A stretch of DNA of 64,000 bases from Daucus carota subsp. sativus (GCF_001625215.2 NC_030384.2:46224390-46288389), one strand, 5' to 3'; shown: positions 1-12,151, numbered from the stretch's first letter. The notes: generated from the sequence alone by a model not told the origin. Translations and numbers: made by a program.

Positions 1-168
1 CTCATTAAATATTTTTTCTAGTTTCTCACGGTCCTGAATATCTACGCACACTCGTATTAAAATGTAGCCAGTTTCCCTTGATCTTTAAGTTGATTGTAGT
101 GTAATATGACATTGTGATGTCTTGCATCCTGTGATCTGTTCTCCTATTATTCGTGATCCACCGTTCAG

Positions 169-1223
169 GTACCTGCGTCTTATTGTTGTGGAGGTTCTGC
201 GCTTATATCCACAGCCTCCATTGCTTATTAGACGTTCCCTCACATCGGATCAGTTACCAGGTAGCCCAGTTCAAATTCTGCAGTCTGCAAATCGAACTCC
301 AGTGATCTCTTTAAAGTATATTGATACATTAGTATTCTTTTTTAATACTAATACTTCAATCCTTTAGGAGGTTATAATGGAGACAAAAATGGTTACAATC
401 TTCCAGCTGGAACTGATGTTTTCATTTCTGTGAGTACCTTTTCCCCTTTGATACTCTTCTGAACTTAAAGAGCAAATGAGCTCCACATTGTGTATCGTGT
501 TTGCACATGATTTATATCATCTGGGCAGGTATATAATCTTCATAGATCTCCATACTTCTGGGACAAGCCCGATGAATTTGAACCTGAGAGGTTTCTAGTT
601 CAGAAACAAAGTGAAATCGATGGGTGGGCTGGTTTTGATCCATCTAAAAGTCCTGGAGCATTATACCCAAATGAGGTCACTTGCCATTCTATTTCTCCTA
701 TTGCTGTCTAGTTTTATTGTTTTCCCCATAATTGACTCTCACCTCTATTGATAGTAGTAATACTAGTATGCAGTGACACAATGCTCTTCTATATTGGCAT
801 TGTAATTTCACTTTCCTGCCATCAGGATTTTACTAAAAACGCTAAAAAGACGAGATATATTGCTACTGCATAGATTTTGATGAACGGGACTTGTTTGTGG
901 AAAAAAGGGAGTGCTGATTAGATAATGATGTCTGCCTAATGTCGCATATTTCTTTATGACATAACTGTTTGATGGATGCCGGCTATAAATTTATGCAGAT
1001 TATATCCGATTTTGCCTTCTTGCCATTTGGCGGAGGGCCAAGAAAATGCGTGGGAGACCAATTTGCACTCATGGAGTCAACTGTAGCATTGGCAATGCTG
1101 TTACAGAAGTTTGATGTTGAGCTCAGAGGATCTCCAGATTCAGTTGAACTGGTTACAGGGGCAACCATGCACACAAAGGACGGACTATGGTGCAAAGTTA
1201 AGAAGAGATCTAGTGTTCATTGA
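169..1223 (+). CDS. CYP97B: Cytochrome P450 CYP97B, 3' part (gene starts before the window)
   Basis: This is the C-terminal part of a plastid P450 of the CYP97B subfamily, the carotenoid-hydroxylase clan that includes Arabidopsis CYP97B3. Four exons join in frame with GT-AG borders: 169-260, 368-429, 529-675 and 999-1223. They encode a substrate-recognition and K-helix stretch ([16 protein letters not shown], with the ExxR motif at EVLR), then [12 protein letters not shown], the PERF-type motif EPERFL, and the haem-binding loop [10 protein letters not shown] with its cysteine ligand. The protein ends in VKKRSSVH. The stretch [20 protein letters not shown] is characteristic of CYP97B rather than CYP97A or CYP97C. 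The 5' half lies off the left edge. No frameshift or stop is seen, so the visible part looks functional. The exact substrate of CYP97B enzymes is less settled than for CYP97A and CYP97C. Confidence 0.93.
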
Positions 1224-1266
1224 ATGAGGCTTTGTAGGCAGAAATAGCGAGCTCTGGAGAATGGTG

Positions 1267-1480
1267 GTGTTTGGCAAATAAGCCATAACCAAAATAAGCC
1301 CTTATTTTATCTTAAAAAATGAATTTTGTTATAATTTTTTTGGATATAAATGTTAAAAAGGTGTTTTATATTCATTATTTGATAAAAGTAATAAAGATTT
1401 ATTTCAGAAAAAAATGAAGGTTTATGTATTTTTATTCAGAAATAAGTCCTCATTTCTGAAAAATAAGTTTACCCAAACGT
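1267..1480. mobile_element. Possible small hAT-like MITE 3' of CYP97B
   Basis: The segment begins near GTGTTTGGCAAATAAG and ends near AAATAAGTTTACCCAAACG. The two ends are therefore imperfect inverted repeats of the GTTTGG type common in plant MITEs. The interior is AT-rich and repeats the words AAATAAG and ATTTCAGAA. No target-site duplication was found, so the borders and class are uncertain. Confidence 0.35.
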
Positions 1481-1694
1481 ATATATGTTTGTTTAACGCT
1501 TAACATAAAAATGTAAGAATTCAAAAGAGATCTCATTTTTAGCCAAAATATCTCACTGCGCTTCTTTCTCAACATCTTGGCCAGTGTTTTGGGTGACCCC
1601 ATTTTTTGCCCATCTTTTCTTCCAGTAGCTTCTTGAATTGTGGTTATACTTTAAACCAACTTAAGCCCTCTATTTATAGGCTTAATGATCTTTA

Positions 1695-2076
1695 GAGCAT
1701 CTCCAAGAGATTCTTCATTTAGGCTCCTAACTTGAGATTTGAGGAGTGAGAACCAAAATGTTGCTCCAAGAGACTCTTAAGTGGCTCTTAAATCTTAAGA
1801 GCCTCTTGTTTCTCTCTCCTCTCTCCTCAAAGTTAAGAGCCACCACATGGCTCCTAACTTATTTTTTCACAATAAAAAAATCCTTCCATCCAATCAACCT
1901 CCATCTTTCCCTCTCTTTTGTTATAGTGGAGCCCAATATATGAATAAAATATGAAATAGAGAAGAGATGTAGAGAGTATTGTTGGAGTTTACACTCTTAA
2001 CTTTGTCCTAAATTACTAAGAGCCATATTTTTTATATTATATTTAGGAGCCAACAAGGAGGCTCTTGGAGATGCTC
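1695..2076. mobile_element. PIF/Harbinger-type MITE
   Basis: A 382-bp element with near-perfect terminal inverted repeats: GAGCATCTCCAAGAG at the left end and CTCTTGGAGATGCTC at the right. A 3-bp TTA direct repeat flanks it (1692-1694 and 2077-2079). The TTA/TAA duplication and a GAGCATCTCC terminus are typical of Tourist-like (PIF/Harbinger) MITEs. The interior also contains subterminal repeats of AAGAGCC and GGCTCTTA in both orientations, so the single strand can fold on itself. It has no coding capacity, and lies in the space between the convergent CYP97B and Hsp70 genes. Confidence 0.85.
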
Positions 2077-2317
2077 TTACACCTTTCATAGATCACAATG
2101 TCAATTGACGGGGTAAAATCGAGTTTGAACAAGTTAATATTAGACAAAGCCAACAACTATCTCTAAATCTGTATTAGAATATAAATTGTCCAGTAATCCA
2201 GGTAACATGATCTAAATTGTCATGTTGCAACCATCACACCTAAAGATTACAAAAAGTTCGAATTGGAAAATCGAAACAAAATAAACAACTTACATCTTGC
2301 AATCAAACAATGATTGT

Positions 2318-4927
2318 TCAACTTTCTGAATCTTGTGCACTGCCAGGAATGAGTTGACTGCAGGTTGCTTCAAACTGCCTCTTCTTGTATTCGTACTCGT
2401 AGGCTTCGGCATCTGGATTTGCATCTATCCATTGAGTAGCCTCTTTGAAATAATAACTGATCATACTCTTAACAGAAGCTTCAAGCTTGTCATTTTCTTC
2501 ACTCATGTCCCTAATCTTATATACACAGCCGTCGAAGGCTACCCTTGCCTTGACCTTACTAAACTCCTCATCTTCAGCCTTGAACTGTTTAGCATCCTTT
2601 ATCATTTTTTCAATCTCCTCCTCTGTAAGAATTCCTTCTCTCTTAATTGTTATGCTGTTCTTCGTTCCAGTAATCTTATTCTCAGCAGAAACATTTAGTA
2701 CCCCATCAGCATCAATTGTAAAGGTTACTTCCATTTCTACTTTAGCCCTTGGGGCAAGAGGCAGGTCAGAGAGTTCAAACTTCCCAAGTAATTTGTTGTC
2801 TGCCGCTCTTGCTCTCTCACCCTCGAAAACATTGAACCCAACGGTTGTTTGATTATCCCTGCTTGTATAACATTTTTCTGTCGTTGAATTGGGAATACTT
2901 GTGTTCCTTGGAATAATTACATGAAAGATTCCGCCATAATATCTGGCCCCAAGAGACAGAGGAGTAACATCAAGCAGCTCCAGGTTCATGATCTTCTGAT
3001 TATGCTCTCCACTTATGATAGCAGCTTGGACAGCTGCACCATAAGCAACAGCTTCCTCGGGATTTATATTCTTGCAAAGTTCCTTCCCATTGAAAAATTG
3101 TTGCAGTAGCTGTTGCACTTTGGGAATTCTTGTGGAACCACCCACAAGAACAACATCATCGACCTTACTCTTGTCCATTCCCGCATCTTCTAAACACTTC
3201 TTCACGGTGTCCACACAACTTCTAAACAAGTCCAAGTTCAAGTTCTCAAATTTGGCACGTGTAATTTTAGCAGAGTAATCAATTCCCTCATGCAAAGAAT
3301 CTACATTAATAGTTGTCGTACCAGTATGAGAAAGAAACCTCTTCGCCTTTTCACAAGCATTTCTCAATCTTCTTAGAGATTTAGCATCTCTACTAATATC
3401 CTTTTTGTACTTCGTTTTAAAATCTTCAACGACATGGTTTAACAAACGATTATCGAAGTCCTCACCGCCAAGGTGGGTGTCGCCTGCTGTAGCCAGTACC
3501 TTAACATTATCCTTTTTAATTTTAAGAAGGGAAACATCAAAAGTACCACCACCAAGATCAAATATAAGGACAACTTTCTCCCCTGCTGAACTACTTGTAA
3601 GCTGCTTGTCAAGACCATAAGCAACTGCAGCAGCTGTTGGCTCAACAAGAATGCGCAAAACATTGAGTCCGGCTATTCTTGCTGCATCTTTAGTAGCTTG
3701 CCTCTGTGAGTCACTGAAATGTGCGGGGACAGTGACAACAACATTGGTAACATTCTTTCCCAAATAGTCTTCGGCAATTTCCTTCATTCTAAGAAGGACC
3801 ATTGAAGACAACTCCTCAGGTGAGAATTGTCTCTCTACACCTTTGTAATTCACAACAATCTTAGGCTTCTTATCACAATCCCCGATCACCTTAAAAGGCC
3901 AGAACTTCATGTCACTTTGAACAGTTGAATCTGAGAATTTCCTTCCAATTAACCTTTTGGCATCTGTGTATAAATATAAACTTTACTATAATATCACAAT
4001 TAATTTTGGTCAAATTCAAAATCTGTGCTCACTTTGTGAATTGCTCTGGGAAAGATAAAGAGAGCACATTTAACTTAAGTGAAAGATTTTCATTGGCGGG
4101 GAAACTTGTGCATGCAGGGGCATCATTATTAATGAGATTGAAGCCAGCAAAAATCTACCACATTTAAGAAATAGTTGTTTATAATACAAAACGTGTCAAC
4201 ATATTTGTAGAACAATATCAAATCATTACTGACGAAAATGACAGATCAATACTAATGAATAAAAGTGCAAGAATAAGTACTCCAAGAGCATCTTCGACCT
4301 CGTCACTGATTACCTATAATTTTCCCACCTAAACAATTTAAAGTAACCATGCAAAATTACTGTAGTATTAATGTAAACCATTTTTTTGCTTCCTATATTT
4401 TAGGTAATCATTATTTTATTATATTTTGGTCGACCAAAATAGGATTTTCCTAGAAGATGCTAGTTGTATAAAAGTTTAGACTAATCTACAGTTCAGGGTT
4501 TATTCCTCATCAATTTAGGGATGGAGCATAAGTTTCAGACCTAGCTATAAGAAGTGTTACATATTTACATATACACTTACTTATCCCTTAAATACTAACT
4601 TAATCGGCATTTATATAACAATAACAATCCAAAATCAAGAAAACAAACTAAAGAAACTGATCAGAACTTTAAACAAATACTATAGTCACATACTAATCAA
4701 CTATAATAACAAGTACCAAAGACGGTGTTGAGAGGATTAAGAGCGGCCTGATTTGTAGCAGCTTCGCCAATGAAACGCTCCGTTTCGGTGAAAGCAACAC
4801 ATGATGGTGTAGTTCTGTTGCCAAGATCATTTGTAATAATTTCAACTCGATCATGTTGCCAAACTCCAACGCATGAATATGTTGTTCCTAGATCGATTCC
4901 AACAGCCACTTCATCACTATTAGACAT
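2318..4927 (-). CDS. Cytosolic-type Hsp70 chaperone without the EEVD tail
   Basis: An ATP-dependent Hsp70 of the plant cytosolic/nuclear type, about 618 residues. Exon 1 is 4717-4927 and exon 2 is 2318-3963; the 753-bp intron splits the Asp71 codon, the usual site in plant Hsc70 genes. The nucleotide-binding domain shows [28 protein letters not shown] and [16 protein letters not shown]. The substrate-binding domain follows, with [10 protein letters not shown] and [18 protein letters not shown]. It is divergent in places: the usual PAYFNDSQRQ reads [10 protein letters not shown] near residue 150, and IINEPTAAAIAYG reads [13 protein letters not shown]. The C-terminus stops at [13 protein letters not shown], so the Gly-rich tail and the EEVD motif bound by TPR co-chaperones are absent. 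The frame is intact. It may be a specialised or decaying copy. Confidence 0.93.
4282..4465. mobile_element. Possible MITE relic in the Hsp70 intron
   Basis: The intron contains GAGCATCTTCGACC near 4282 and the roughly inverted TAGAAGATGCTAG near 4452-4464. This resembles the ends of the PIF/Harbinger MITE at 1695. No clear target-site duplication was found, so it is offered only as a weak relic. Confidence 0.3.
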
Positions 4928-4998
4928 TTTAAAGAAAATATGAATAGTAGGTGATTTTCAAGGGGAGTTCTGAAGAAGAGTTCTTTACGGGAAGCGCA

Positions 4999-5007
4999 TT
5001 TATATAG
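4999..5007 (-). promoter_or_regulatory. TATA box of the Hsp70 gene
   Basis: On the minus strand this reads CTATATAAA, about 70 bp before the ATG at 4927, a normal distance for a plant leader. A canonical heat-shock element (alternating GAA and TTC with two-base spacing) was not seen in the bases just upstream, although single GAA and TTC words occur. The rest of the stretch to the copia LTR at 5301 holds nothing else recognisable. Confidence 0.55.
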
Positions 5008-5300
5008 CTCGCTCCACATCCTGCAAATTTATTTTACACTCAGAGAAGTGCAACAGCCTCAAATCTTGAGATCAGTGCACTTGGGATTGTTATATACGCT
5101 GGGAGTATGCTCTATAGTCGTCTATACATATGCTGGTTGTTTTTCTTAGCTTGAGATGTTGCTGGTAAAATATGTTTTGTATCATTAAAATTTTACGCTA
5201 AACATTCTACCATCTTAGAAAATCACGAAATTCTTAATTAAAAATTCTTAACATATATTATGAATAAAAAATATAAATATCATGTCTAAAAAACTTAACT

Positions 5301-5518
5301 TGTTATAAATTATATATTTATGTGGATGTCCTTTGTCTTTTCACTAGCTAGACTTTTGGCTTTTCACTAGCTAGTCCTTTGGTTTACTTGTAACTCACAT
5401 TTGTAGTCCTATATAAAGGATATTTGTGTAACCATATAAAAACACAACAATGATATCTACTTCTCTATCTCTTGTCTAGCTCTCTCAACTATCTTTCTGC
5501 ACATATTATTTCATAACA
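5301..5518 (+). repeat. Left (5') LTR of the copia element
   Basis: The repeat starts TGTTATAAAT and ends TTCATAACA, so its ends form the short inverted repeat TGTTAT/ATAACA. It contains the doubled word CTTTTCACTAGCTAG and a TATA box (CTATATAAAGGA near 5409). It has the same length as the right LTR. Confidence 0.92.
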
Positions 5519-7930
5519 CGTTATCAGCACGATCTGCTTTTTCATTTTGTTGTATGTTGTACGGCTCGCTCTTCTGCTTTGTTTGTAAGACTACTCTCCT
5601 GCTTTGTTCACAAATTCTTGTACTTGATATTCAAGAGGATCGATGAAGATTGTTCTTGTTGCGAGAAGTTTGTTGTTCTTCCGGATTAGTGGTTTTTCAA
5701 AGTCATTCTTGAAGTAGGGAATCTTGAACTCAAATAAATTGATCATCAAATTGTAAGATTTTAAGGTAAGCCTCCCTTCACCATTCTTTTCATTTTATGA
5801 TACTATACTAAATTTATATGTTGAGTGATGCTAGTTTTGATATTCTCCTAAAATTATACTAAATTAGTTGTACATTAAAATTGAGAGGTTTTGGATATTT
5901 TTGAAATAGTCCCTTAATTTTCTATAACTTAAACTAGTTAGTATTCTTGATATGATACATGTAAGTTGTGAATTCATCCAAGTATACATAAATTGCATCA
6001 TTTTAGATGTTTACATGTTTTAAAATTTGTTTTTGAATTTGCTTTTGGAATAATCGATTTTGAATATGTGGTTATTTATAGTTTTTGGAGTTAGTATAGA
6101 CTGATATGGATATGCTTTAGTCTCTTATGGATTTAAACACATTATTTGGATATTTTTGGATTTGAGTAAATTAATTTGACTCTTTTGGATTTGAATAATT
6201 CTTTTGGATTTCAATAAACTATTTTGGACCCTTTTGAAATTGGATGAAATATTTTGGAATTCTATTCTCGGCTCTCTTGGAATCTGAATATTTGTGAGAT
6301 ACTTGTTTTTACTAATGAAAATCATGTTGTTTTTTTTTCCCCTACCATATTATATTTTCAGTAATCATTATATATAATTTTGACGTACGATTACCTTCGG
6401 TGGTGGATTACTATAGATTTATATATTATGTCATTCTCAAATATGTGTAGAATTAATATGATTTTCTCACTTGCGTTCTCTTTGTCGCACACTACATTAT
6501 TTTAATTTGACGCATTTATATGTGTACATGTGATCAATTTATATTGTGTACATGTGATCAATTTATTCAAATGAATCAAAAAAGAAAAATCATAATTTAT
6601 TAGTGACTCTCTAATCCAAAAATTGTACATGATTAATAGATAGTAAGTTGCCTAATCTTTAAAAGGTCATGAGTCATATGCGCTCCACTCTATTCTAAAA
6701 AATGAATTTTTCTCAAGTCATTTATCTATTTCATATGAGTTTAAATTGGTAGTAAGCTTAATTAATGACTTGGCTAATTTTTCTATGAGAGATATAAAAG
6801 TTTCATATCGTTCTTATATCTATGTACATTATGTATAACCTCACCTCTGTCTTGGTCTATGTATCTCAGATTAATATATGCTACACAATTCCTTACTTGT
6901 CCATATTTAATCTTTCTATTTCGAGGACACCCCAAATTTTTAGATAGTCAAAACTTTATATATTATAGTTTGAAAGAGATGACTTATGGGCACACACGCT
7001 ATGTCTTGCTCACATATTATAGTATATTATATATGCATGCTTCAAATAAGTGATATTATGTGATCTCAATGTGAAATTCTTGATAATTGATAGAGTGTTA
7101 ACATCACTACTTGCCTTAAATTTATTGTTGATTTAAAATTAGTGTTGGTAAAAGTATTTTTTTTACCACTTAAGTTAAACGATGTTGATTTAATCGAAAA
7201 CTAATGGGTGATATTGTTTTTAATTAAATAATAATACATGATTGCAACCAGAAGTTGCACGTAATAACAACCAGAAAGTGTCTTTATATTATAAAATTCT
7301 TTTATTATCACTCAATGACATTGTGTTTAATTTTTATTAAATTTCTAAAAGATATTGGTCATATTTTTCATAGATATGATATTGAGCGATGTCTATAGAA
7401 TAAATGTTATGTGTTTAAACCCTTGATTACATTCCAGAAGAATGATATAGTAGTACAAATTATGAGCTTATCCTATATGATATAATATCCCTGAAGGATG
7501 GCTTTATATAAAAAGAATAGTATGATATTTGGATATAATAGATTTTAATTGATTAAATAAATATTATATTATGTCCCACAGATACAATATTATGCAATTG
7601 ATGAAATATTTGGGGTGTTAAATGCATGAGTTGATATGGTGACTAAATGTGGTTTACTAAATTTGAATTATTGATGAAAGGATTATGAATTGCAACAAAT
7701 GATATCGTACTATAATGTGACTGTATTAAAAAATCAAAGGTTATCAACCATGATAGTAGCAATAGTCATGACATAACAATACTTTAAGTCATATTTTTAT
7801 TATGTGTATAAGTAATATTTCTCTTGATTGTTATAAAGATGACTAGTATCAATACTTCATATCTAAAATGAGTCATCCAAAGGAGAGGATTATATAGAAT
7901 GCCTCATTATAGTTATTCTAAATATAAGAC

Positions 7931-8012
7931 TCGGGAAGAGAAAGTATAAAGCTCCGAAAGAGCGTATATAAGGCTCCTGAAGAGCATGTATAAAGCTCTT
8001 GAAGAACATGTA
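7931..8012. repeat. Short tandem repeat inside the copia interior
   Basis: Three to four imperfect units of 22-23 bp follow one another, each close to AAGAGCATGTATAAAGCTC. Another tandem duplication of about 34 bp, containing GAAGGATCTCC and AGAAGAGATTATAGACATG, occurs at about 9159-9227. Both lie in the decayed coding part and may be expansions made during reverse transcription. Confidence 0.6.
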
Positions 8013-10874
8013 TATTTTTTTATCTACTCTCTCAAGTACATTTTACTCTAGAAGAGCATGTATAGTATTGATACAATTATACCCCCTTAAGAAGATTGAA
8101 AAATGAAATTTGATATAATTTATCGCATTGAGATATCAAGTGCCTTTAAATATTGAGTCTAATTCAAGTGCAAGTTGGAGAAAGATTCTCCAGTAATTTA
8201 TAATAAGCATAATTGAAATTGATTTTGAAGTAAACAAGAAGTTTACTTATAAGCTTATTGTTTGGCGTGACTAATTAAGCCATCTCAATTTGTTAAGAAT
8301 GCGAATAATAATTTTATATGCACTTTTCTTGAAGAACCTGTAGATTCTTCTTCTCAGTGGTACATATGTTATTTGCTTATAAGGCAATAGTCATCACCAG
8401 CAAAGATATAGTTGTGATTTTTATCTTTGAGAATGAATAGATGAAGATATGACATGAGTTATAAATCTCCCTTTATTGAATAGTGAGATATTTTTTTAAA
8501 AATATGGTTGTATACGAATTTATTACCAACTTGCATCTTGAAGTATGCAAGATTCGTTGTTTGGAATATATGCTTATAATGCTGGTGAATCTCACAAGGA
8601 GTATTATCTCGTCCATAATAATATTTGAGTATTTTGTATCACATATTTATCGATTCGCATCATATAAACAATTTTTCTTAATCTCTCCCCATCATAAATA
8701 AATTATTTGGTCATCACAGATTTTCCACCACGTTAGTAAGATGGATTCCTCAATTGGATACGAGTGCATTTGGAATCATCAATATGTATTTGTTATGACT
8801 CGATTTAATGAGTTTGTTTTCTCAAAATCAGGGGGAGAAGATAAATAGCCGGTGAAAGTAGAAATATAAGAATGAATTATCATTGCCTCATCTTGATCCT
8901 CAAAATAAAGAATATGAACCAGAAGTTCGTAAGATAGTTCATTTTGATGACCAAAAAAATAGTGACTATGGCACAAACACCGGCTACATATGCTCCTATG
9001 ATATTAATGTCGCAGAAGAACAACCTCAAAATACTACTATGTCTAAAGAACGCCTGAAGCGTTATAGGAAAGTTGGTTCCATACATCTTATATATAAAAA
9101 AAAAAAATTGAAAAGGAGCAACAATTGATGATGGCTAGATTGAGAAATCAATAATTTTTGAAGGATCTCCGGAAGAGATCATAGACATGGCATTGAAGGA
9201 TCTCCAGAAGAGATTATAGACATGACAAACTAGAGAAAATAAAAGTAATGAAAAATATTGAGATCTCGATATATTATTCCTTGTCCAGAATGAAGTGGAA
9301 CCATAAATCAAATCGACGTCGATGATATTTATAGAACTTGAGGTTATTGATAATGAGGATCATGAAGCAGAATCTGTTAGAAAATATTGATATAATTGGC
9401 CAAAGACTAAAGGATATAATTGAGGCAATTATAAAAAAAAAATATTTTTGGACCAGTAGTCCTCTCACACCTGAAGTTGTGAAAATAGTGCACCCTACGA
9501 ATCATTATCTCTTGAAAATAGAGAAATAAACTGCAGTTAACACACCTAAAGGTGTAAAGTCAGTGGGATATGCTTGATTATTTGTGTGAAAACAAAATGA
9601 AGTTTCAGAAATTATGAATGTAAAGCTCAAATAATTGTATGATAACCTTGTGTTGGTTATGAAGAGTAATAGTTTTTGTGGTGGAAATGATTATTTGATT
9701 GTGAAATAGTCCCGCAATATGTGAAGGTTCAGTTTATATTTTATACGACCCACTTGACAATAATCATCCTAGAAGGATCTTAACTGCCAGAAGCAGTATA
9801 ACAAACTCTCGAGAATTATACCCTCTCAACTGGAAAAGGGATTTGGACCGGCAGTCCAACACAAAATACATGTTATCATTGTATACCAAATTATAGGTGA
9901 TAACTCATAAAGTCTCTGGCCAGAGCAGATGGATACTAGAATGTGTTTCTAGTTGACATTGAAATGAGTTGCACCTCATAATTAATATAGATCTATGTTA
10001 CTTTTGGTGATAAAATATTTCGTGGTGTATATATTGAAAGAATAATACCTCTCAATGAGTAATATTTTGTTATATGTAAATCCCAGAAGGATTATAAATA
10101 TTGTACACTGAACTTTGTGGACAGTTGAAAGAAAGAAATTCTCGGCCGTGGAGAACCGTACAAAAGTAAAACATGTTTTATTCAACATGTTTTGACATAA
10201 TTATAGATTTATTAAAAAGCAGAATTTCCGCTTTTGATTAGTACTCATTGCTAAGTAATTGCTCGCTCTAAAGGCGTGTGAATCCTGAAAATTTATTCAA
10301 TCTACACAAATCTATCTCATAAGGTTTTTAAGTTTATTTTGCAGGAGCAAAGTCCTCAACGGTTGATCAATATTGAATAAATTATATTAGAGTTTTTCCT
10401 TTGGTATAAAATGAGTTGTTGCAGGAACTTCTTATCACACTATTTTGACTTGGGCAATCTGAGATGACCAAAGCTGGCAAAACAGTATAGCATGGCAAGA
10501 TTATGACATTATGATGGGAACTCCACCAACTATATATATGAAAGCTCCACTGACTGCTTATGATGATAGCTACACAACTCAATGAAGGCACTTTTAACAT
10601 TTATATTTGAGAAGTTCTGGCACAAAGGAGCTCATCAACTAAAGAGATATTATTTGATATAATCATGAGGGGGAGCAAATGCACGCTGCACTCTTTTTCC
10701 CTTATCCATGGTTTTTCCCATTGGGTTTTCCTGGAAAGGTTTTTAATGAGGCAGCATCATGTGCACATTATGAAACTAATGTTTTTGTTCCTTCACTTGG
10801 TTTTTCTCCCAAAGGGTTTTTCCAGGAAGGCTATAACAAGACATTATTTCATTTGACGGACATCCAAGGGGGAG

Positions 10875-11092
10875 TGTTATAAATTATATATTTATGTGGA
10901 TGTCCTTTGTCTTTTCACTAGCTAGACTTTTGGCTTTTCACTAGCTAGTACTTTGGTTTACTTGTAACTCACATTTGTAGTCCTATATAAAGGATATTTG
11001 TGTAACCATATAAAAACACAACAATGATATCTACTTCTCTATCTCTTGTCTAGCTCTCTCAACTATCTTTCTGCACATATTATTTCATAACC
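10875..11092 (+). repeat. Right (3') LTR of the copia element
   Basis: The copy matches the left LTR over 218 bp with two substitutions: a C-to-A change inside CTAGTCCTTTGG, and the last base (AACA reads AACC). The terminal change spoils the usual CA end. Confidence 0.92.
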
Positions 11093-12151
11093 CAATATTA
11101 CATTATCTTTGCCCATAAATACAACCAACCTCCTCTTATTAGTAAAAAAAATATTATTTATTTATTATGTAAAATAATATGTTTTATTTATAACAATCTA
11201 AAATATTAATAAAATTTTTAAAATACATTCAATCAAATACTAATACCATAATATCTTACCGGTTCAATAAATTTTACGCAATGTCTTTACCCAATCAATT
11301 TTATCCAACCCCGTTAAATCTTTATTATTTTTAAATTACCATTAAATTAATAATTGTTATAAATTTCTTGGGAAATAGTCTAATATTTAATTTTTAGAAC
11401 TCACGGCATGGCTAAATAGTGAAAATAACACTTTTTTTTTCCAAATTTAATCTTTTACTTTAGTTTCTTCAAATTTGAATTATTTCCAAGCATCATAAAA
11501 AATTTAGATAACATATAATAAATTCCAAATTATTGGAAACTATAATTAATATATTAATAACTTTCCGAAATCAAATAAAATTTTCATCAAAATCTCTTAA
11601 GCACCTTTCTTCTTCATTTTGTGCATTATAATAATATTATAATTGTTACTTCGACGTTTTCTATTCGATCAGTAAGATTTTTATCTAAACTTACTAAGAC
11701 ATCTTTTCATGCGATCGGTTACGAAATTTTTTCAAAAAATTTCTTTTGAAAGAAGGAAATCTTTCCACTGGGATTGTATTTCCGTACAAATGTGAAAATG
11801 TCTACTGATAAAAAAAAAGAGAAAAAGATAACACTATGATTGTTAAATAATCACCATTCTAAAAATTAATTTTCATGGATTATATAATTTTTGAATCCAA
11901 CTTCAGGAATTTATGATATAATCAAGATAACAAAAATATTATTCTGAAAAATCATTATACTCATTATAAAGCACCATATTCAAGCAAAATAAACCCATAG
12001 CAAGTAGTAAGAAGCTCCAAATTACAATGACACAAGCACTAAGGCTAAACAGAGATATACACAACAAGAAAGTTTCAACAAAAAATGTATCATATTAATA
12101 ATAAGCAAAGGGTCAGAAGCTCCTGAATCTGTTATCAGCTCAATCTCAAGC
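11093..12151. other. AT-rich intergenic region 3' of FRS2
   Basis: There is no recognisable gene or element here. The sequence is very AT-rich and follows the copia insertion; the 3' UTR of FRS2 presumably reaches into the right-hand end. Confidence 0.5.

Larger units (their letters stand above)
1224..2317. other. Intergenic region between convergent CYP97B and Hsp70
   Basis: This is the shared 3' side of two convergent genes. It holds the two MITE-like elements listed separately (1267-1480 and 1695-2076). The rest is AT-rich sequence with no recognised gene. Confidence 0.6.
5301..11092 (+). mobile_element. Ty1/copia LTR retrotransposon, young LTRs with decayed interior
   Basis: The element is 5.79 kb, bounded by two 218-bp LTRs that differ at two positions. 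The interior has no long reading frame, but copia remains are legible on the plus strand. At 8883-9074 the integrase-to-RT linker reads HLDPQNKEYEPEVRKIVH and MSKERLKRYRK. At 9542-9601 the start of reverse transcriptase reads TPKGVKSVGYA, a stop, LFV, a stop, then KQNE. Next to the right LTR, the polypurine tract AAGGGGGAG lies at 10866-10874. A candidate primer-binding site, CGTTATCAGCACGA, directly follows the left LTR. No matching target-site duplication was found (TAACT on the left, CAATA or CCAAT on the right). The young LTRs and dead interior suggest movement in trans by another copia element's proteins. Confidence 0.92.

Noticed and set aside
122-367. An 81-codon frame over the first CYP97B exon
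   Set aside because: It opens with TTG in an intron and runs through the donor at 261; only 169-260 is coding.
5200-5245. Heat-shock element upstream of Hsp70
   Set aside because: GAA and TTC words are present, but not with the two-base alternating spacing an HSE needs.
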